Below, piece after piece: positions 18,861-28,922 of a stretch of 64,000 nucleotides of DNA. Source of the DNA: Bacteroidota bacterium. Lineage in GTDB: Bacteria > Bacteroidota > Bacteroidia > Cytophagales > Cyclobacteriaceae. A program made the translations under genes and the position numbers. The stretch spans positions 1 through 64,000 of the forward strand of contig JACOSO010000028.1 of the NCBI GenBank assembly GCA_016178785.1, given 5' to 3'. Under the pieces are notes generated by a model. It ran no database searches, was not told where the DNA came from, and was given only the letters and a program-made list of their open reading frames with translations. The number at the start of each line of letters is the position of its first letter. Position 1 is the stretch's first letter.

Positions 18861-19328
18861 ATGGCAGGAATACTTTCATCGGTTTCAGGAAAAACCAAGA
18901 TCAATATCAAGAACAAGAAATTCGCCATTGTCGTGGCCGAATGGAACGATGAAATCACTGAACCTTTGTTTGATGGTGCCTATCATGCTTTGCTTGAATT
19001 GGGCGCGAAGAAAGAAAACATCACCCGCAAAAATGTACCCGGTAGTTTTGAACTACCGCTCGGAGCTCAACGGATGGCCGAGAAAAAAAATATTGATGCC
19101 GTCATCTGTATAGGTTGTGTAATTCAAGGAGATACTCCACACTTTGATTATATCTGCCAAGCTGTGGCTTATGGAATTATGAAAGTGAATTTAAAATTCA
19201 ACAAACCAGTAGCATTTGGAGTACTAACCACACTCAACAAAAAACAGGCACTGGAACGCGCGGGGGGCAAGCTCGGCAACAAAGGTGAAGAAGCCGCATT
19301 GACCGCAGTGAAGATGTTGGAAATCTAA
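18861..19328 (+). CDS. ribH: 6,7-dimethyl-8-ribityllumazine synthase
   Basis: A 155-residue enzyme condensing 5-amino-6-ribitylaminouracil with 3,4-dihydroxy-2-butanone 4-phosphate in riboflavin synthesis; it forms 60-mer or decamer shells. Motifs seen: AEWNDEITEPLFDGA (substrate binding), VPGSFELPLGAQRMA, CIGCVIQGDTPHFDYIC with the catalytic histidine, and FGVLTTLNKKQALERAGG. No other rib gene is nearby. Confidence 0.97.
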   Translation: MAGILSSVSGKTKINIKNKKFAIVVAEWNDEITEPLFDGAYHALLELGAKKENITRKNVPGSFELPLGAQRMAEKKNIDAVICIGCVIQGDTPHFDYICQAVAYGIMKVNLKFNKPVAFGVLTTLNKKQALERAGGKLGNKGEEAALTAVKMLEI

Positions 19329-19362
19329 TCGTCCTTAAAGCAAAAAGTCAGTTAAAAATACT

Positions 19363-19779
19363 TTATCCCTTAGTAAGAGTAAACACGTTCTGACCTCCAA
19401 CGGAAGATTCTCTCCCTCCACCTAATGTCGTATTCGCCCAAATGAAGGACAACTTGAGTTTTGTACTGGAAATTTCAACTATGTCGATTAACAGACCGTC
19501 ATCTCTTTTAATCGTTTTTCCATTGGGCGACACAAACGTCCATGTGCCTGAGGCGGGCCATACGGCTTTCCCATTTGTAGAAGTATAGGTGGTGGCCGTA
19601 AACGTCAGAGTCAATCCCTGATAGGTGCTGGTTTGATCTACATTATCCACCAACGCTGATTGCAAAACCCAGCTACCCATCAAAGCTTTCGTTGGTCCTT
19701 GAGGCGATGGCGAATCTGGTTTGCAGCCTGAAAACTGAACCAGGCAAATTACCGCTAGCGTTGTTATGAGAAATTTCAT
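19363..19779 (-). CDS. Small lipocalin-like lipoprotein
   Basis: 138 residues with a lipoprotein signal (MKFLITTLAVICLVQFSGC, Cys19). The rest is a beta-rich domain containing LMGSWVLQSALVDN, TLTFTATTYTST and GTWTFVSPNGKTIKRDDG, resembling lipocalin-like lipoproteins of Bacteroidota. It lies 26 bases after the stop of the large nuclease gene and is probably co-transcribed with it. Function unknown; the ligand cannot be inferred. Confidence 0.75.
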   Translation of the reverse strand: MKFLITTLAVICLVQFSGCKPDSPSPQGPTKALMGSWVLQSALVDNVDQTSTYQGLTLTFTATTYTSTNGKAVWPASGTWTFVSPNGKTIKRDDGLLIDIVEISSTKLKLSFIWANTTLGGGRESSVGGQNVFTLTKG

Positions 19780-19805
19780 TATAAATTCTTTTATGGGTTG
19801 AAGAT

Positions 19806-22800
19806 TTATTTCTTAATGAATCTGAGCGTGCTCACCACACCATTCTGATTTACCCGCAGCACATAGACTCCGGACGGCAGTTCTTTTACATTTGAACGAA
19901 AATCATTTCCACATTTTTCAACTGGAAGAGAAGAAGATTTTCCAGCAAGGTCAAGCAACTGCAACTCTGTAATTTCTTGAGCAGATGATATGAAGAGATA
20001 ATCCTCAGCCGGGTTTGGGTATGCAAGAGCTGTTTTTTCATGAAATGAATCTACAGCCGTAACTATGATGGTTTCGTTGTCAGAAAATTGACTAACACAA
20101 TCGTCAACCCGAACTTGAACCGTGTAGATACCGGGCTTCGAAACATTCAATGTATTGTTGGTTGCACCGTTGATGGCAGTTCCGTTCCAATACCATTGAT
20201 TTCCGAAAGTTGCACTTGAAATAAGTGTAGGAGCGGAAGTATTCTGATTGGATAGCGAGACCACAGGCTTCATCGGGTTGATGCAAAAACTCTGATCAAT
20301 GGACGTGGCCGGATTGTAATTAGTATCACCAATCTGCGAAGCAGTGATAGACGCTCTACCCGCTTTGACCAAGGTTACTTGCGTACCATCGATTACGATT
20401 TTGTCTGAAGTAGAAGCAAAACTAACCGTAAGACCTGAAGTAGAGGTGGCTGAAACATTGAATGGAGCACCTCCCAAAGTTTTAGATGCAGGTGCATTAA
20501 ATGTTATTGCTTGGTTCGCCTTAATGATGATGAATGACTGTACAATATCTGTTGCGGCATTGTAATTAGTGTTTCCTGGTTGGCTTGCAGTGATGCTCAC
20601 CGATCCAGTTTTAAGAATAGTAACTTTATTTTCATTGCTGATAGATGCGATGGTTGGGTCCGAGCTCACGTATGCTACGGTCAAACCTGAAGATGCAACA
20701 CCGCTCAAACTAAAAGCAGCATCCCCAAAAATCTTTGACTTAAGTGCACTGAAGATAATCGACTGATCTGCCTTGCTTATGATCAGCGGTTGCGGTACAT
20801 CAACAGCAGCATTGAAATCAGAATTACCCGCTTGACTTGCTGTGATAGTCACTGGGCCTGCTCCAACAATAGTCAAACTATTTCCATCGACTGTTGCAAC
20901 ACTCGGATCAGAACTCGAATAAGTCACTGTCAGGCCTGAAGAAGAGGTGCCTTCCAATGTAATCGCAACGTCACCAAAGGTCTTTGAAGCAAGTGTATTA
21001 AATGTGATGGCTTGATCTGCTTTATTCGAAAGTAAAAACCTAGCTGAAACAGGTAAGTGATCGGAGGTAGTTGTAGAGTAATTGTTGATGTATGTTCGCG
21101 GGTCTTCAACGGTTGTTGAACTATTTACATAGGCGTTAGACAATTCATTTGAAATAATAATATTGTCAATAAAACTGGTCGAACTCGGAAATGTACTTGC
21201 GCCACTTTGATTTAAAGTATAAGTAATCGCGTTGAAATTTGTCGCGTCATCTACAAACGACTTGTATGAGGATTGCGCTCCGGATGTAATCGAACCATAA
21301 ACATCATCATTAAAATCTCCCAACAAAATAATATTGTCGTGTTTATAGTGAGTGTTCAAAGAGTCACGTAAAACATTCGCATCATATTGCCTGCGATTGT
21401 AGCTGGTTTGATCCGATGCTGACTTGCCATGGATGTCAATCATGAGAATACGTCTGGTTGTTCCGTTGACAGTTACATCAAACGTAGCCATGAATGGCAA
21501 TCTGCCTGATGACCAGAAACTGCTGCTTGTTCCAGTCGGATAATTAGCAAGCGTTTTGGTGCCAGCTAGGATTGAATCATACAAGCTGGCGAACATTACG
21601 CGAGAGCTAACTAGTTGCACTTTTGAAGTGTTGTAGATGAATCCTGTCTTTTGTGGAGGAAAGTGGGGGTCTGGCGCCTGCCATGAATAAGACCAGCGAT
21701 CCGAGACGACTTTACTATAGCCCGAAAGATTTGAAACCAATTGGTTCAATGCATTGTCATCCGCAATTTCTTCCACAGCAAAAACATCTGCTGCAATAGT
21801 TTGAAGCACTGTTGTGACATTGGCTACCTGTAGTGCATCATCGGTTGGACCAAACTCAACGTTACTTGCGTCTTTCACGTCCGTGCCGAAAAATTCCATA
21901 TTGTAAGTTGCCACATTGAAGGTTTCCGCTTTCGGATAAGAAGATCCCATTAAACTTCCGTAAGACGCATCCAATCCTGTGCCTTTGAAATTGATGGAGC
22001 CGGACCATTTTAATTGTTTTGATGCAGGTGAAAAGCGGAAGTAAATCAATTGACCGCTGGCTGCATCAGCTTGAGCAACCAGAACATTCGATCCAAAGGT
22101 TGAATTGTCTTTCGACACCTCGTAACCAGTCGGCACGCTAACGGTGATGTCACTATAACCTTGGGCGGTAAATGTAAAATTTTGAGAAGGTGAGCTATTC
22201 CCTTCTGTAACTTCTCCAAAAGAAAAATTAATGGTTGATGCATTCAAATAGCTCGATACATCTTCCACTTTCCAATCGTCAAGAGTCCAACGCGAGGCTG
22301 CGGTCGTATTCGATGTATAAACAAATGCTACATATAACACTGTCTTTGGCAAAATAATGTTTGTCGAATTTGTCCAAGCCGAAGAATTAGATGCAGGGAA
22401 CTTCCCGTCAATGGACGTCCATGTTGCCAATGAGGGATCACCTGAACCGGAGTAATCAGAAGAATATTTTAGTTGTAATTGATCTCCGGCAAAAGCTGAA
22501 ATTGTAGCGAATGAAAGCGCGGGATAATTGACAAAATTGGTCAAGTCAAGCTGTGGAGCGATAAGCCAGTCTTCATTGGTTTGAGATGATCCGGAGAAGC
22601 CATTGATCTGCACGGCCTTATCAACTGTAGAACTATTGCATCCTGTTAAACATGTATGGCCAAAATTAGTCGAGCCCCAAACCTGCGCACCAATTACGCT
22701 AAATTGACTCCATCCGCTATTGCTCAAAAAAGTTGGGTCGTTGAAGTTTTGGTTGTAAGGATCTATTCCCACAGCAGACAGTGTCACATCTTTGCTTGTT

Positions 22801-24086
22801 GCTCCCGTTGTTGAGTGTGTGATCGTTCCCGTTTGCGTTCCTGTGTTTCCTGAAGGATTGAATTTGACATAAACGGTTTGAGGAGAAGTGAAATTCGCGG
22901 AAGGGAGATTCAAAGATGCTCCATAAGATATATTATCAGATGAGATGAGATAATTTCCAATAACTGTTACACTTACATCCGCTGTGAGGTTATTGGCAGC
23001 GACAGTAAATGATTGTGAAGCGGATTGTTTTGATTTATCTGTGAAGCCCGAAAAGTTTATTGAGGTGACTGATGGGCTTATTGAAGGAGTGGTTGAAGCG
23101 TTGGTGGTGACATCGATCTTCGTAGGGTTTGCTTGCAAATTCAGAGCAAGGTCTTCGGCCACAGAGTAAACATCATAACTTGTGCTTGGCGAAAGGCCGG
23201 TAAGTGTTTTTGAAAAATCTGCTCCACTCGATGGCACCGAAATAAATCCACTGTTTGAAATAGCATTGCCGCTATTGTCTTGGCCGGCTTTCACCTGCGT
23301 GGATGAAGGAGCAGATGCACCATCGGCTAAAACAACATAATAGACCTTGCCGCTTTCATTTAGGTTGACAACAAAATCAAATTGAACATCGGTGAGGTTA
23401 GCTGATTTTGGATAGCCCAATGTAAAAACAGGTGCGGTTGTGTCAGGCTCAACCAGGCTCGCAGAGTTTTGTGGCTGAGGAGATCGGGTTACAAAATCGG
23501 AGCTGTTGTTATTGCTGTCATATCCGTTTCCAGCGTACTCATCGGTACCACCAGACTGCATGGATGCTGAGGTGGATGATGAATTTGCTTTTCGCTCAAT
23601 TGATGTTGTGTTTGATGGTGCAGTCGAAACTGCTGTTTCACTGCAACTCGCAGTCGATCCGAATCCTACCAAATCAACTATACTCACAGAGCTTGGGCAT
23701 GACCCAGAGAGCGCGGTGATTGAATTAACAAGTGCTACTTTTCCCGCTGTGCCAGACATATTTATCATGCCCGTAACATCGGGAGTTGGCAAACTTACTG
23801 TTCCCCCTGTACCTGCAGCCTCTTGAATCAAATAATAACTGTGCGCTGCTATTGAGCCCGAAAGAGCTGTGGCTTGCCATGTTGTTCCGGTAGCAGAAGT
23901 GTATTGCACACTCCATCCCGAAAGAGAAATAGGTGATGAAGTAGGATTATAAAGTTCGATGAAATCATTTTTGTAGGTAGCTCCTGAATTTCCTCCGCCT
24001 CCGTAAACTTCGCTGATCACAATGCTCTGTGAAAAACAATTTGTAAAAAAGAAAAAACCAAAGACAGCTGATAAAAATATTCTCAT
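19806..24086 (-). CDS. T9SS-secreted lamin-tail / endonuclease-exonuclease-phosphatase protein
   Basis: A 1426-residue secreted protein. The signal peptide (RIFLSAVFGFFFFTNCFSQ) is followed by a lamin-tail domain (VISEVYGGGGNSGATYKNDFIELYN onward, about 21-190), Ig/fibronectin-like and anchor-type beta domains, an endonuclease/exonuclease/phosphatase domain (about 719-1015; VATYNMEFFG, catalytic LLGDFNDD and TSDHLPVSARF), three consecutive MBG-like repeats (KADQAITFN..., about 1020-1265), an Ig-like domain, and a T9SS sorting domain (YPNPAEDYL...GVYVLRV). Likely an extracellular DNA-degrading nuclease for phosphate or DNA scavenging (inference). Start set at MRIFLSAV; an upstream in-frame ATG would spoil the signal peptide. 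Confidence 0.92.
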   Translation of the reverse strand: MRIFLSAVFGFFFFTNCFSQSIVISEVYGGGGNSGATYKNDFIELYNPTSSPISLSGWSVQYTSATGTTWQATALSGSIAAHSYYLIQEAAGTGGTVSLPTPDVTGMINMSGTAGKVALVNSITALSGSCPSSVSIVDLVGFGSTASCSETAVSTAPSNTTSIERKANSSSTSASMQSGGTDEYAGNGYDSNNNSSDFVTRSPQPQNSASLVEPDTTAPVFTLGYPKSANLTDVQFDFVVNLNESGKVYYVVLADGASAPSSTQVKAGQDNSGNAISNSGFISVPSSGADFSKTLTGLSPSTSYDVYSVAEDLALNLQANPTKIDVTTNASTTPSISPSVTSINFSGFTDKSKQSASQSFTVAANNLTADVSVTVIGNYLISSDNISYGASLNLPSANFTSPQTVYVKFNPSGNTGTQTGTITHSTTGATSKDVTLSAVGIDPYNQNFNDPTFLSNSGWSQFSVIGAQVWGSTNFGHTCLTGCNSSTVDKAVQINGFSGSSQTNEDWLIAPQLDLTNFVNYPALSFATISAFAGDQLQLKYSSDYSGSGDPSLATWTSIDGKFPASNSSAWTNSTNIILPKTVLYVAFVYTSNTTAASRWTLDDWKVEDVSSYLNASTINFSFGEVTEGNSSPSQNFTFTAQGYSDITVSVPTGYEVSKDNSTFGSNVLVAQADAASGQLIYFRFSPASKQLKWSGSINFKGTGLDASYGSLMGSSYPKAETFNVATYNMEFFGTDVKDASNVEFGPTDDALQVANVTTVLQTIAADVFAVEEIADDNALNQLVSNLSGYSKVVSDRWSYSWQAPDPHFPPQKTGFIYNTSKVQLVSSRVMFASLYDSILAGTKTLANYPTGTSSSFWSSGRLPFMATFDVTVNGTTRRILMIDIHGKSASDQTSYNRRQYDANVLRDSLNTHYKHDNIILLGDFNDDVYGSITSGAQSSYKSFVDDATNFNAITYTLNQSGASTFPSSTSFIDNIIISNELSNAYVNSSTTVEDPRTYINNYSTTTSDHLPVSARFLLSNKADQAITFNTLASKTFGDVAITLEGTSSSGLTVTYSSSDPSVATVDGNSLTIVGAGPVTITASQAGNSDFNAAVDVPQPLIISKADQSIIFSALKSKIFGDAAFSLSGVASSGLTVAYVSSDPTIASISNENKVTILKTGSVSITASQPGNTNYNAATDIVQSFIIIKANQAITFNAPASKTLGGAPFNVSATSTSGLTVSFASTSDKIVIDGTQVTLVKAGRASITASQIGDTNYNPATSIDQSFCINPMKPVVSLSNQNTSAPTLISSATFGNQWYWNGTAINGATNNTLNVSKPGIYTVQVRVDDCVSQFSDNETIIVTAVDSFHEKTALAYPNPAEDYLFISSAQEITELQLLDLAGKSSSLPVEKCGNDFRSNVKELPSGVYVLRVNQNGVVSTLRFIKK

Positions 24087-24201
24087 AGTTTTTGGGTAGG
24101 TGAGGTTTAGTTCAATTTGCAATTAAATGGAAAATATGATCTTCATTCGGCATCATTAATTAAGATTTTGTTATGATTGTTGTTGATTAGAGTTATAAAA
24201 A

Positions 24202-24229
24202 AAGCCAACGAAATGTTTCATTGGCTTTA
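24202..24229 (-). terminator. Rho-independent terminator of icd
   Basis: Minus strand AAAGCCAATGAAA pairs with TTTCGTTGGCTTT around a two- to four-base loop, followed by TTTTATAA. Begins 17 bases after the icd stop. Confidence 0.92.
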
Positions 24230-24246
24230 AACTATTTGAAGGGAAC

Positions 24247-25473
24247 TTACATATTCTTCACCACTTCTCTCCCAAACTCAGAGCACTTCAATAATGTTGC
24301 CCCTTCCATTTGTCTATGAAAATCATACGTAACTCTCTTTGCCGAGATCGCTCCCTCTAATCCCTTCACAATCATATCTGCAGCTTCTTGCCAGCCCATG
24401 TACTCCAGCATCATCACACCAGAGAGGATAACGGAACCCGGATTCACTTTGTCCTGGCCTGCGTATTTTGGAGCGGTGCCGTGTGTTGCTTCGAAGATTG
24501 CATGACCCGTTACGTAGTTGATGTTTCCTCCTGGTGCAATTCCAATTCCACCAACAATTGCCGCAAGTGCATCGGAAATATAATCCCCATTCAAGTTCAA
24601 AGTTGCCACTACCGAGTATTCATCAGGACGTAAAAGAATTTGTTGTAAGAAGGCATCTGCAATGGAATCTTTGATTACAATTTTATGACCGTTACTGTTA
24701 ATTTCCATCCATGGACCACCGTCTATTTCTTTAGCACCAAATTCATTTTTTGCTAAAGCGTATCCCCAGTCACGGAAGCCGCCTTCGGTAAACTTCATGA
24801 TGTTGCCTTTGTGCACTAAAGTCACGTTTGGTTTTTTGTGCGTTATCGCAAACTCAATTGCCGACCGCACCAGCCTCTCTGTTCCTTCTTTTGAAACAGG
24901 TTTGATTCCGATACCTGATGTTTCGGGAAAGCGAATTTTCTTGAATTGTTTAGCAAACGTTTCTTTAAAAAAGGCAAGAAATTTTTTGTTATCATCTGTT
25001 CCCTGTTGAAATTCAATCCCAGCATATATGTCTTCCGTATTTTCACGGTAGATCACCATATTCGTTTTGTGCGGCTCTTTCACAGGCGAGGGTACCCCTT
25101 TAAACCATTGCACCGGGCGAACACAGGCATACAAATCCAAATCCTGGCGAAGTGCCACATTAAGTGAGCGGATTCCACCGCCAACAGGTGTAGTAAGAGG
25201 CCCTTTAATTCCCACCAGATATTCACGGAAAGCAGCCATTGTTTCATCAGGCATCCAGTTTCCGGCTTTGTTAAAAGCCTTTTCACCTGCAAGAACTTCT
25301 TTCCAATTTATTTTTCGTTTGCCTTTATATGCTTTCTCTATAGCTGAGTCAAATACATGTTTCGATGCCGGCCAAATGTCAACGCCTGTTCCATCTCCTT
25401 CGATGAAAGGAATAGTCGGCATATCTGGCACATTCAATTTTCCGTTGGTGATACTGATCTTCTGGTCACTCAT
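24247..25473 (-). CDS. icd: Isocitrate dehydrogenase (NADP-dependent)
   Basis: A 408-residue TCA-cycle enzyme converting isocitrate to 2-oxoglutarate and CO2. Motifs include [16 protein letters not shown] at the N-terminus, the substrate-binding [42 protein letters not shown], and [27 protein letters not shown] with [12 protein letters not shown]. The start was set at [13 protein letters not shown]; an in-frame ATG 30 codons upstream would add a hydrophobic tail not seen in the family. Monocistronic with a clear terminator. Confidence 0.96.
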   Translation of the reverse strand: MSDQKISITNGKLNVPDMPTIPFIEGDGTGVDIWPASKHVFDSAIEKAYKGKRKINWKEVLAGEKAFNKAGNWMPDETMAAFREYLVGIKGPLTTPVGGGIRSLNVALRQDLDLYACVRPVQWFKGVPSPVKEPHKTNMVIYRENTEDIYAGIEFQQGTDDNKKFLAFFKETFAKQFKKIRFPETSGIGIKPVSKEGTERLVRSAIEFAITHKKPNVTLVHKGNIMKFTEGGFRDWGYALAKNEFGAKEIDGGPWMEINSNGHKIVIKDSIADAFLQQILLRPDEYSVVATLNLNGDYISDALAAIVGGIGIAPGGNINYVTGHAIFEATHGTAPKYAGQDKVNPGSVILSGVMMLEYMGWQEAADMIVKGLEGAISAKRVTYDFHRQMEGATLLKCSEFGREVVKNM

Positions 25474-25612
25474 AGTCTTTATTAATTTGATACGTATTTT
25501 TTTGAGAGCTTCGAAATTAGAAAAAAAACGGATAATGATCGCTATGATTGCTAGATGGAGCATCTAATCACTCTATTCCACCTAAACCGGAAATTTTATA
25601 CATTTATTGTTT

Positions 25613-26152
25613 ATGAAACGGCCTGTTGCCTTATCTCTGCTTTTGATCTTTGGCCTGAACATCCTTGGCTACTACTGGGTGTTCATGGGGGCCCGAATTC
25701 AGGTGGCACATAAAATCAGGGAAAGTTTTGACGCTAATAATTACCAACGCGGGTCTGAAATCACTTTCAAAGTTCCTTTGACCTTGCCCTATGGCACTGA
25801 CATGAAGGACTACGAACGTGTAGATGGGGAATTTAATTACCATGGCGAAGTGTACCGACTTGTAAAACAAAAATTAGTGAGCGACACCTTGCTTATTGTG
25901 TGTGTCAAAGATACACAGGCTAAAAAAATTGATAAGGCATTAGAGGATTACGTTAAAACCTTTGCCGATAATCCGTCTACTCAAAAAAATCATTCGAAAT
26001 CCATTTCAGCGTTTAGTAAGGATTATTTTTCAACAACTATTGCAATTGAAAAAAAACAATTAGGCTGGGAATTTTTTATTCAATGGCCCGAGATTCAATT
26101 GCAAACACTCTCTTCCATTCAAGATCCGGTCATTCAGCCACCGCGTGCATAA
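25613..26152 (+). CDS. Membrane-anchored hypothetical protein
   Basis: 179 residues. An N-terminal helix (VALSLLLIFGLNILGYYWVFM) anchors a soluble domain of about 150 residues with YERVDGEFNYHGEVYRLVKQKLVSDTLLIVCVKDTQ. The layout recalls uncharacterised Bacteroidota proteins encoded beside TonB-dependent metal uptake or outer-membrane proteins (inference). Start taken at ATG 25613 (MKRPVALSL). Followed 139 bases later by an outer-membrane protein gene on the same strand; co-function is possible but unproved. Confidence 0.7.
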   Translation: MKRPVALSLLLIFGLNILGYYWVFMGARIQVAHKIRESFDANNYQRGSEITFKVPLTLPYGTDMKDYERVDGEFNYHGEVYRLVKQKLVSDTLLIVCVKDTQAKKIDKALEDYVKTFADNPSTQKNHSKSISAFSKDYFSTTIAIEKKQLGWEFFIQWPEIQLQTLSSIQDPVIQPPRA

Positions 26153-26291
26153 TTTTTTTTCTGCTATCAGTTTAAGAAGGTTCGGTCCGGAAAAATTTTC
26201 TCGGTCAACCTTATTAATACTTAGGCAAGCACAGCATGATAACAATGCTATGTGGTCAATTATCAACTCCATTTAACTCCATTTATTAATT

Positions 26292-27218
26292 ATGAAAATC
26301 GTAAAGCTATTAGGGCTGCTTGGTATAATACTAACCCATCAGCTCAAGGCACAAACTCTAAGCGATGGGCTAATGATGCCCAAAAAAGATTTATGCACCG
26401 GTTTCCTTTATTCGACCGACTCATGGAAAAATTATTGGGAAGGAACTTTAAAGAGAGACAATATGAATCTTGGTACTGTTACCACTACCAGCGCTACATG
26501 GGTTGGAAGCTATGGTCTAACAGAAAAAATCAACCTTATCGCTATGGTCCCTTATGTGTGGACGCGAGCGAGTAGCGGCACACTTCATCCAATGCAAGGA
26601 GTGCAAGATTTGACATTTGGCGGGAAGTATCGTTTTTTCAAAAAAGAGTTTCAGAATAGTTCACTCAAAACATTTGCTGCACTTTCTTTTTCTCTTCCTT
26701 TAACAAATTATACTCCTGATTTTCTTCCTCTGTCCATCGGTCTGTCAAGCAAAACCGTTGCTGTGAGGATCAATTCAGTTTACACACTTGCAAAGAATTG
26801 GTACACTGGAATTTCTGGCGCGTATATATTTCGGTCGAACGTGACTTTAGATCGTCCTTCGTATTATACTGATGGTCAGCTTTTCCTTACCAATGAAGTA
26901 GCCATGCCCAATCAGTTTCAATTTTTTGGAAATATCGGTTATAAGAAAAACAATTGGCAGGTAGAAATTAATTACAACCAACAAAATACGCTGGGTGGCG
27001 GAGATATCAGAAGGCAAGACATGCCCTTCGCTTCGAATCGAATGAATTTTGCCAAAATCGGTATCAACGGAGCGTACTATTTCCCGTATCCGAAAGGTTT
27101 AGCTGCACATGCAACAGCTTCATACACTGTAGCCGGGCGCAATGTTGGTCAATCTACAATGTACACTGCAGGCTTGCTATACATTATCCATTTTAAAAAA
27201 GAAATTCAAACGAATTAA
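26292..27218 (+). CDS. Outer-membrane beta-barrel protein, transporter-like
   Basis: A 308-residue protein with signal peptide MKIVKLLGLLGIILTHQLKAQ and alternating amphipathic beta strands ending in aromatic residues (TTTSATWVGSYGLTEKINLIAMVPYVW; KTFAALSFSLPLTNYTP; HATASYTVAG; TAGLLYIIHF), as in outer-membrane barrels annotated 'transporter'. DLTFGGKYRFF is typical of phenol-degradation meta-pathway-like barrels. It is four bases upstream of the haloperoxidase-like lipoprotein gene, so the two are translated together. Substrate unknown. Confidence 0.8.
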   Translation: MKIVKLLGLLGIILTHQLKAQTLSDGLMMPKKDLCTGFLYSTDSWKNYWEGTLKRDNMNLGTVTTTSATWVGSYGLTEKINLIAMVPYVWTRASSGTLHPMQGVQDLTFGGKYRFFKKEFQNSSLKTFAALSFSLPLTNYTPDFLPLSIGLSSKTVAVRINSVYTLAKNWYTGISGAYIFRSNVTLDRPSYYTDGQLFLTNEVAMPNQFQFFGNIGYKKNNWQVEINYNQQNTLGGGDIRRQDMPFASNRMNFAKIGINGAYYFPYPKGLAAHATASYTVAGRNVGQSTMYTAGLLYIIHFKKEIQTN

Positions 27219-27222
27219 TGCC

Positions 27223-28773
27223 ATGAACTTTATTACTAATTATAAATCCATTTTCTTTTTGACATTAATTGTCTTGCTGCCTTTAAGTTGCAATAAAGAC
27301 GTTGGTTCAAATGAAACGCTTTATCCACTTATTCCCACAAACGTTGATGCTAACGCAGGAACCTGGAAGCCAATGTTTCTTACTTCCAACAGTCAGGTTG
27401 CCGTTCCTGTTCCAGTGGCTGTTACTACCCCCGCATATCAAAGTGAATTGACAACAATCAAAAATTTTCAGAGCCTGCTTACTTCTGGTAAGCGAAAATC
27501 GATTGAGTACTGGAGTGGCGGAGGTGTGTTGCGATGGAATCAAATTTTTAGAGAACTCGTTGCGCGTTACAGTTTACCTCCTGCGCCACTATCCAATGGC
27601 ACTTACATTTTTCCGGATGCCGATAATCCTTTTGCTGATCCTCAGTTTCCGTTTGCAAATCCCCCATATGCTGCGAGAGCCTACAGCTATGTAAGCGTAG
27701 CGATGTACGATGCTCTTAAAGCAGCTTGGTATTACAAGTATTTATACAACCGTCAAGCTCCTTATCAAGTGGATAACGCGATCACACCGTTAATGCCTCA
27801 AGTAACAATTCCCGCTTACCCTTCTGAAGAAGCTGTCATGGCTGGCGTTGCGCAAACTATCTTATCATCGCTCTTCCCTGCGGCCGTTGAGGAGATCACA
27901 TTGAAAGCAGGAGAGCAACGAAACGCGGCTTTGTGGTCTGGCAAGGCAGCACCGAGTGATATTTCAGCGGGGCTTGCCCTTGGAAAAGCAGTGGCACAAC
28001 TTTTCCTTACACGTGCTTCAGGTGATGGAATGAAGAACGCCATTGGCACGCCCGATCAATGGAAAGCATTTCAAGACACAGCAACTAAGCATGGACAAAT
28101 TCCTTGGCTAAGTTTAGATGTTCCTGCCAGGCCACCTATGCTTCCTTTTTTCGGCAACGTGAAAGCCTGGATGATGACGCCTGCAGACATTGTAAATGTT
28201 AGACCACCTACCCCACCATCAACATCTTCAAGCGAAATGCAATCACAAGTGAGTGAAGTAAAATATTTTTCAAGCAATCTTACCAGGGAAAGACAGGGGA
28301 TTGTGCTCAAATGGGCGGATGGAGCAGGCACCTACACACCTCCAGGGCATTGGAATGATATCGCTGAAGAATACATCCGCGATGCTAAATTCAGTGAGGT
28401 ACGCGCTGCCCGTGCCTTTGCATTAATTAATGTCGCCATGCACGATGCTGCTGTGGCTTGCTGGCACACCAAATATTATTATTTTAATCCGCGCCCTACT
28501 CAAATGGATCCATCCATAAAAACTGGCACAGGCATTCCTAACTTCCCGTCTTACGTAAGTGGGCATTCTACATTTTCTTTCGCTGCCTCTACGGTTTTGT
28601 CGTATCTGTTTCCAAGCGCACAAAACAATTATGAAAGCATGGCGAATGAGGCATCCCTGTCCCGCTTATACGGGGCCATTCACTACCGAATTGACATTGA
28701 AGCTGGTTCTGATTTAGGGAAAAATGTTGGAGCATTTACTGTCAGTTTTGCGCAGTCGGACGGAGCCAATTAA
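27223..28773 (+). CDS. Vanadium-haloperoxidase/PAP2-like lipoprotein
   Basis: A 516-residue lipoprotein (signal ending LLPLSC; lipid Cys25). The C-terminal domain carries the whole vanadate/phosphate-binding signature: K417-x6-R424-P425 (KYYYFNPRP), SGH with H448 (PSYVSGHS) and S480-R481-x5-H487-x3-D491 (SRLYGAIHYRID). Enzymes of this superfamily are vanadium haloperoxidases or acid phosphatases; the size and the insert between domains fit the haloperoxidase-like branch, but halide oxidation is not proved. Probably faces the periplasm or cell surface next to the co-encoded barrel. Start chosen so that the lipobox is placed normally. Confidence 0.85.
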   Translation: MNFITNYKSIFFLTLIVLLPLSCNKDVGSNETLYPLIPTNVDANAGTWKPMFLTSNSQVAVPVPVAVTTPAYQSELTTIKNFQSLLTSGKRKSIEYWSGGGVLRWNQIFRELVARYSLPPAPLSNGTYIFPDADNPFADPQFPFANPPYAARAYSYVSVAMYDALKAAWYYKYLYNRQAPYQVDNAITPLMPQVTIPAYPSEEAVMAGVAQTILSSLFPAAVEEITLKAGEQRNAALWSGKAAPSDISAGLALGKAVAQLFLTRASGDGMKNAIGTPDQWKAFQDTATKHGQIPWLSLDVPARPPMLPFFGNVKAWMMTPADIVNVRPPTPPSTSSSEMQSQVSEVKYFSSNLTRERQGIVLKWADGAGTYTPPGHWNDIAEEYIRDAKFSEVRAARAFALINVAMHDAAVACWHTKYYYFNPRPTQMDPSIKTGTGIPNFPSYVSGHSTFSFAASTVLSYLFPSAQNNYESMANEASLSRLYGAIHYRIDIEAGSDLGKNVGAFTVSFAQSDGAN

Positions 28774-28788
28774 TATATCGCATAAACA

Positions 28789-28816
28789 AGAGGGGAAGCA
28801 ATGGTGCTTTCCCTCT
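28789..28816 (+). terminator. Terminator after the haloperoxidase-like gene
   Basis: AGAGGGGAAGC/GCTTTCCCTCT, an 11-bp stem with one G-T pair and a 6-base loop, followed by TTCATTT. Begins 16 bases past the stop. Confidence 0.85.
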
Positions 28817-28922
28817 TTCATTTAGAATCTCTCTTTTGCCAGGAAAAGACGAGTCTCACTCACTCTCTTCACGCATGCCGTTTCAAACTCTTTTAGTTAC
28901 ATTTCTGTGATATTTCTTTTGC

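Noticed and set aside
18814-19113. 99-codon frame overlapping ribH in another frame
   Set aside because: ribH is complete with all motifs in its own frame; the alternative has no motif.
26153-26291. Direct repeat AACTCCATTTA x2 and a small inverted repeat upstream of the barrel gene
   Set aside because: Short and AT-rich; no clear promoter or operator could be assigned.
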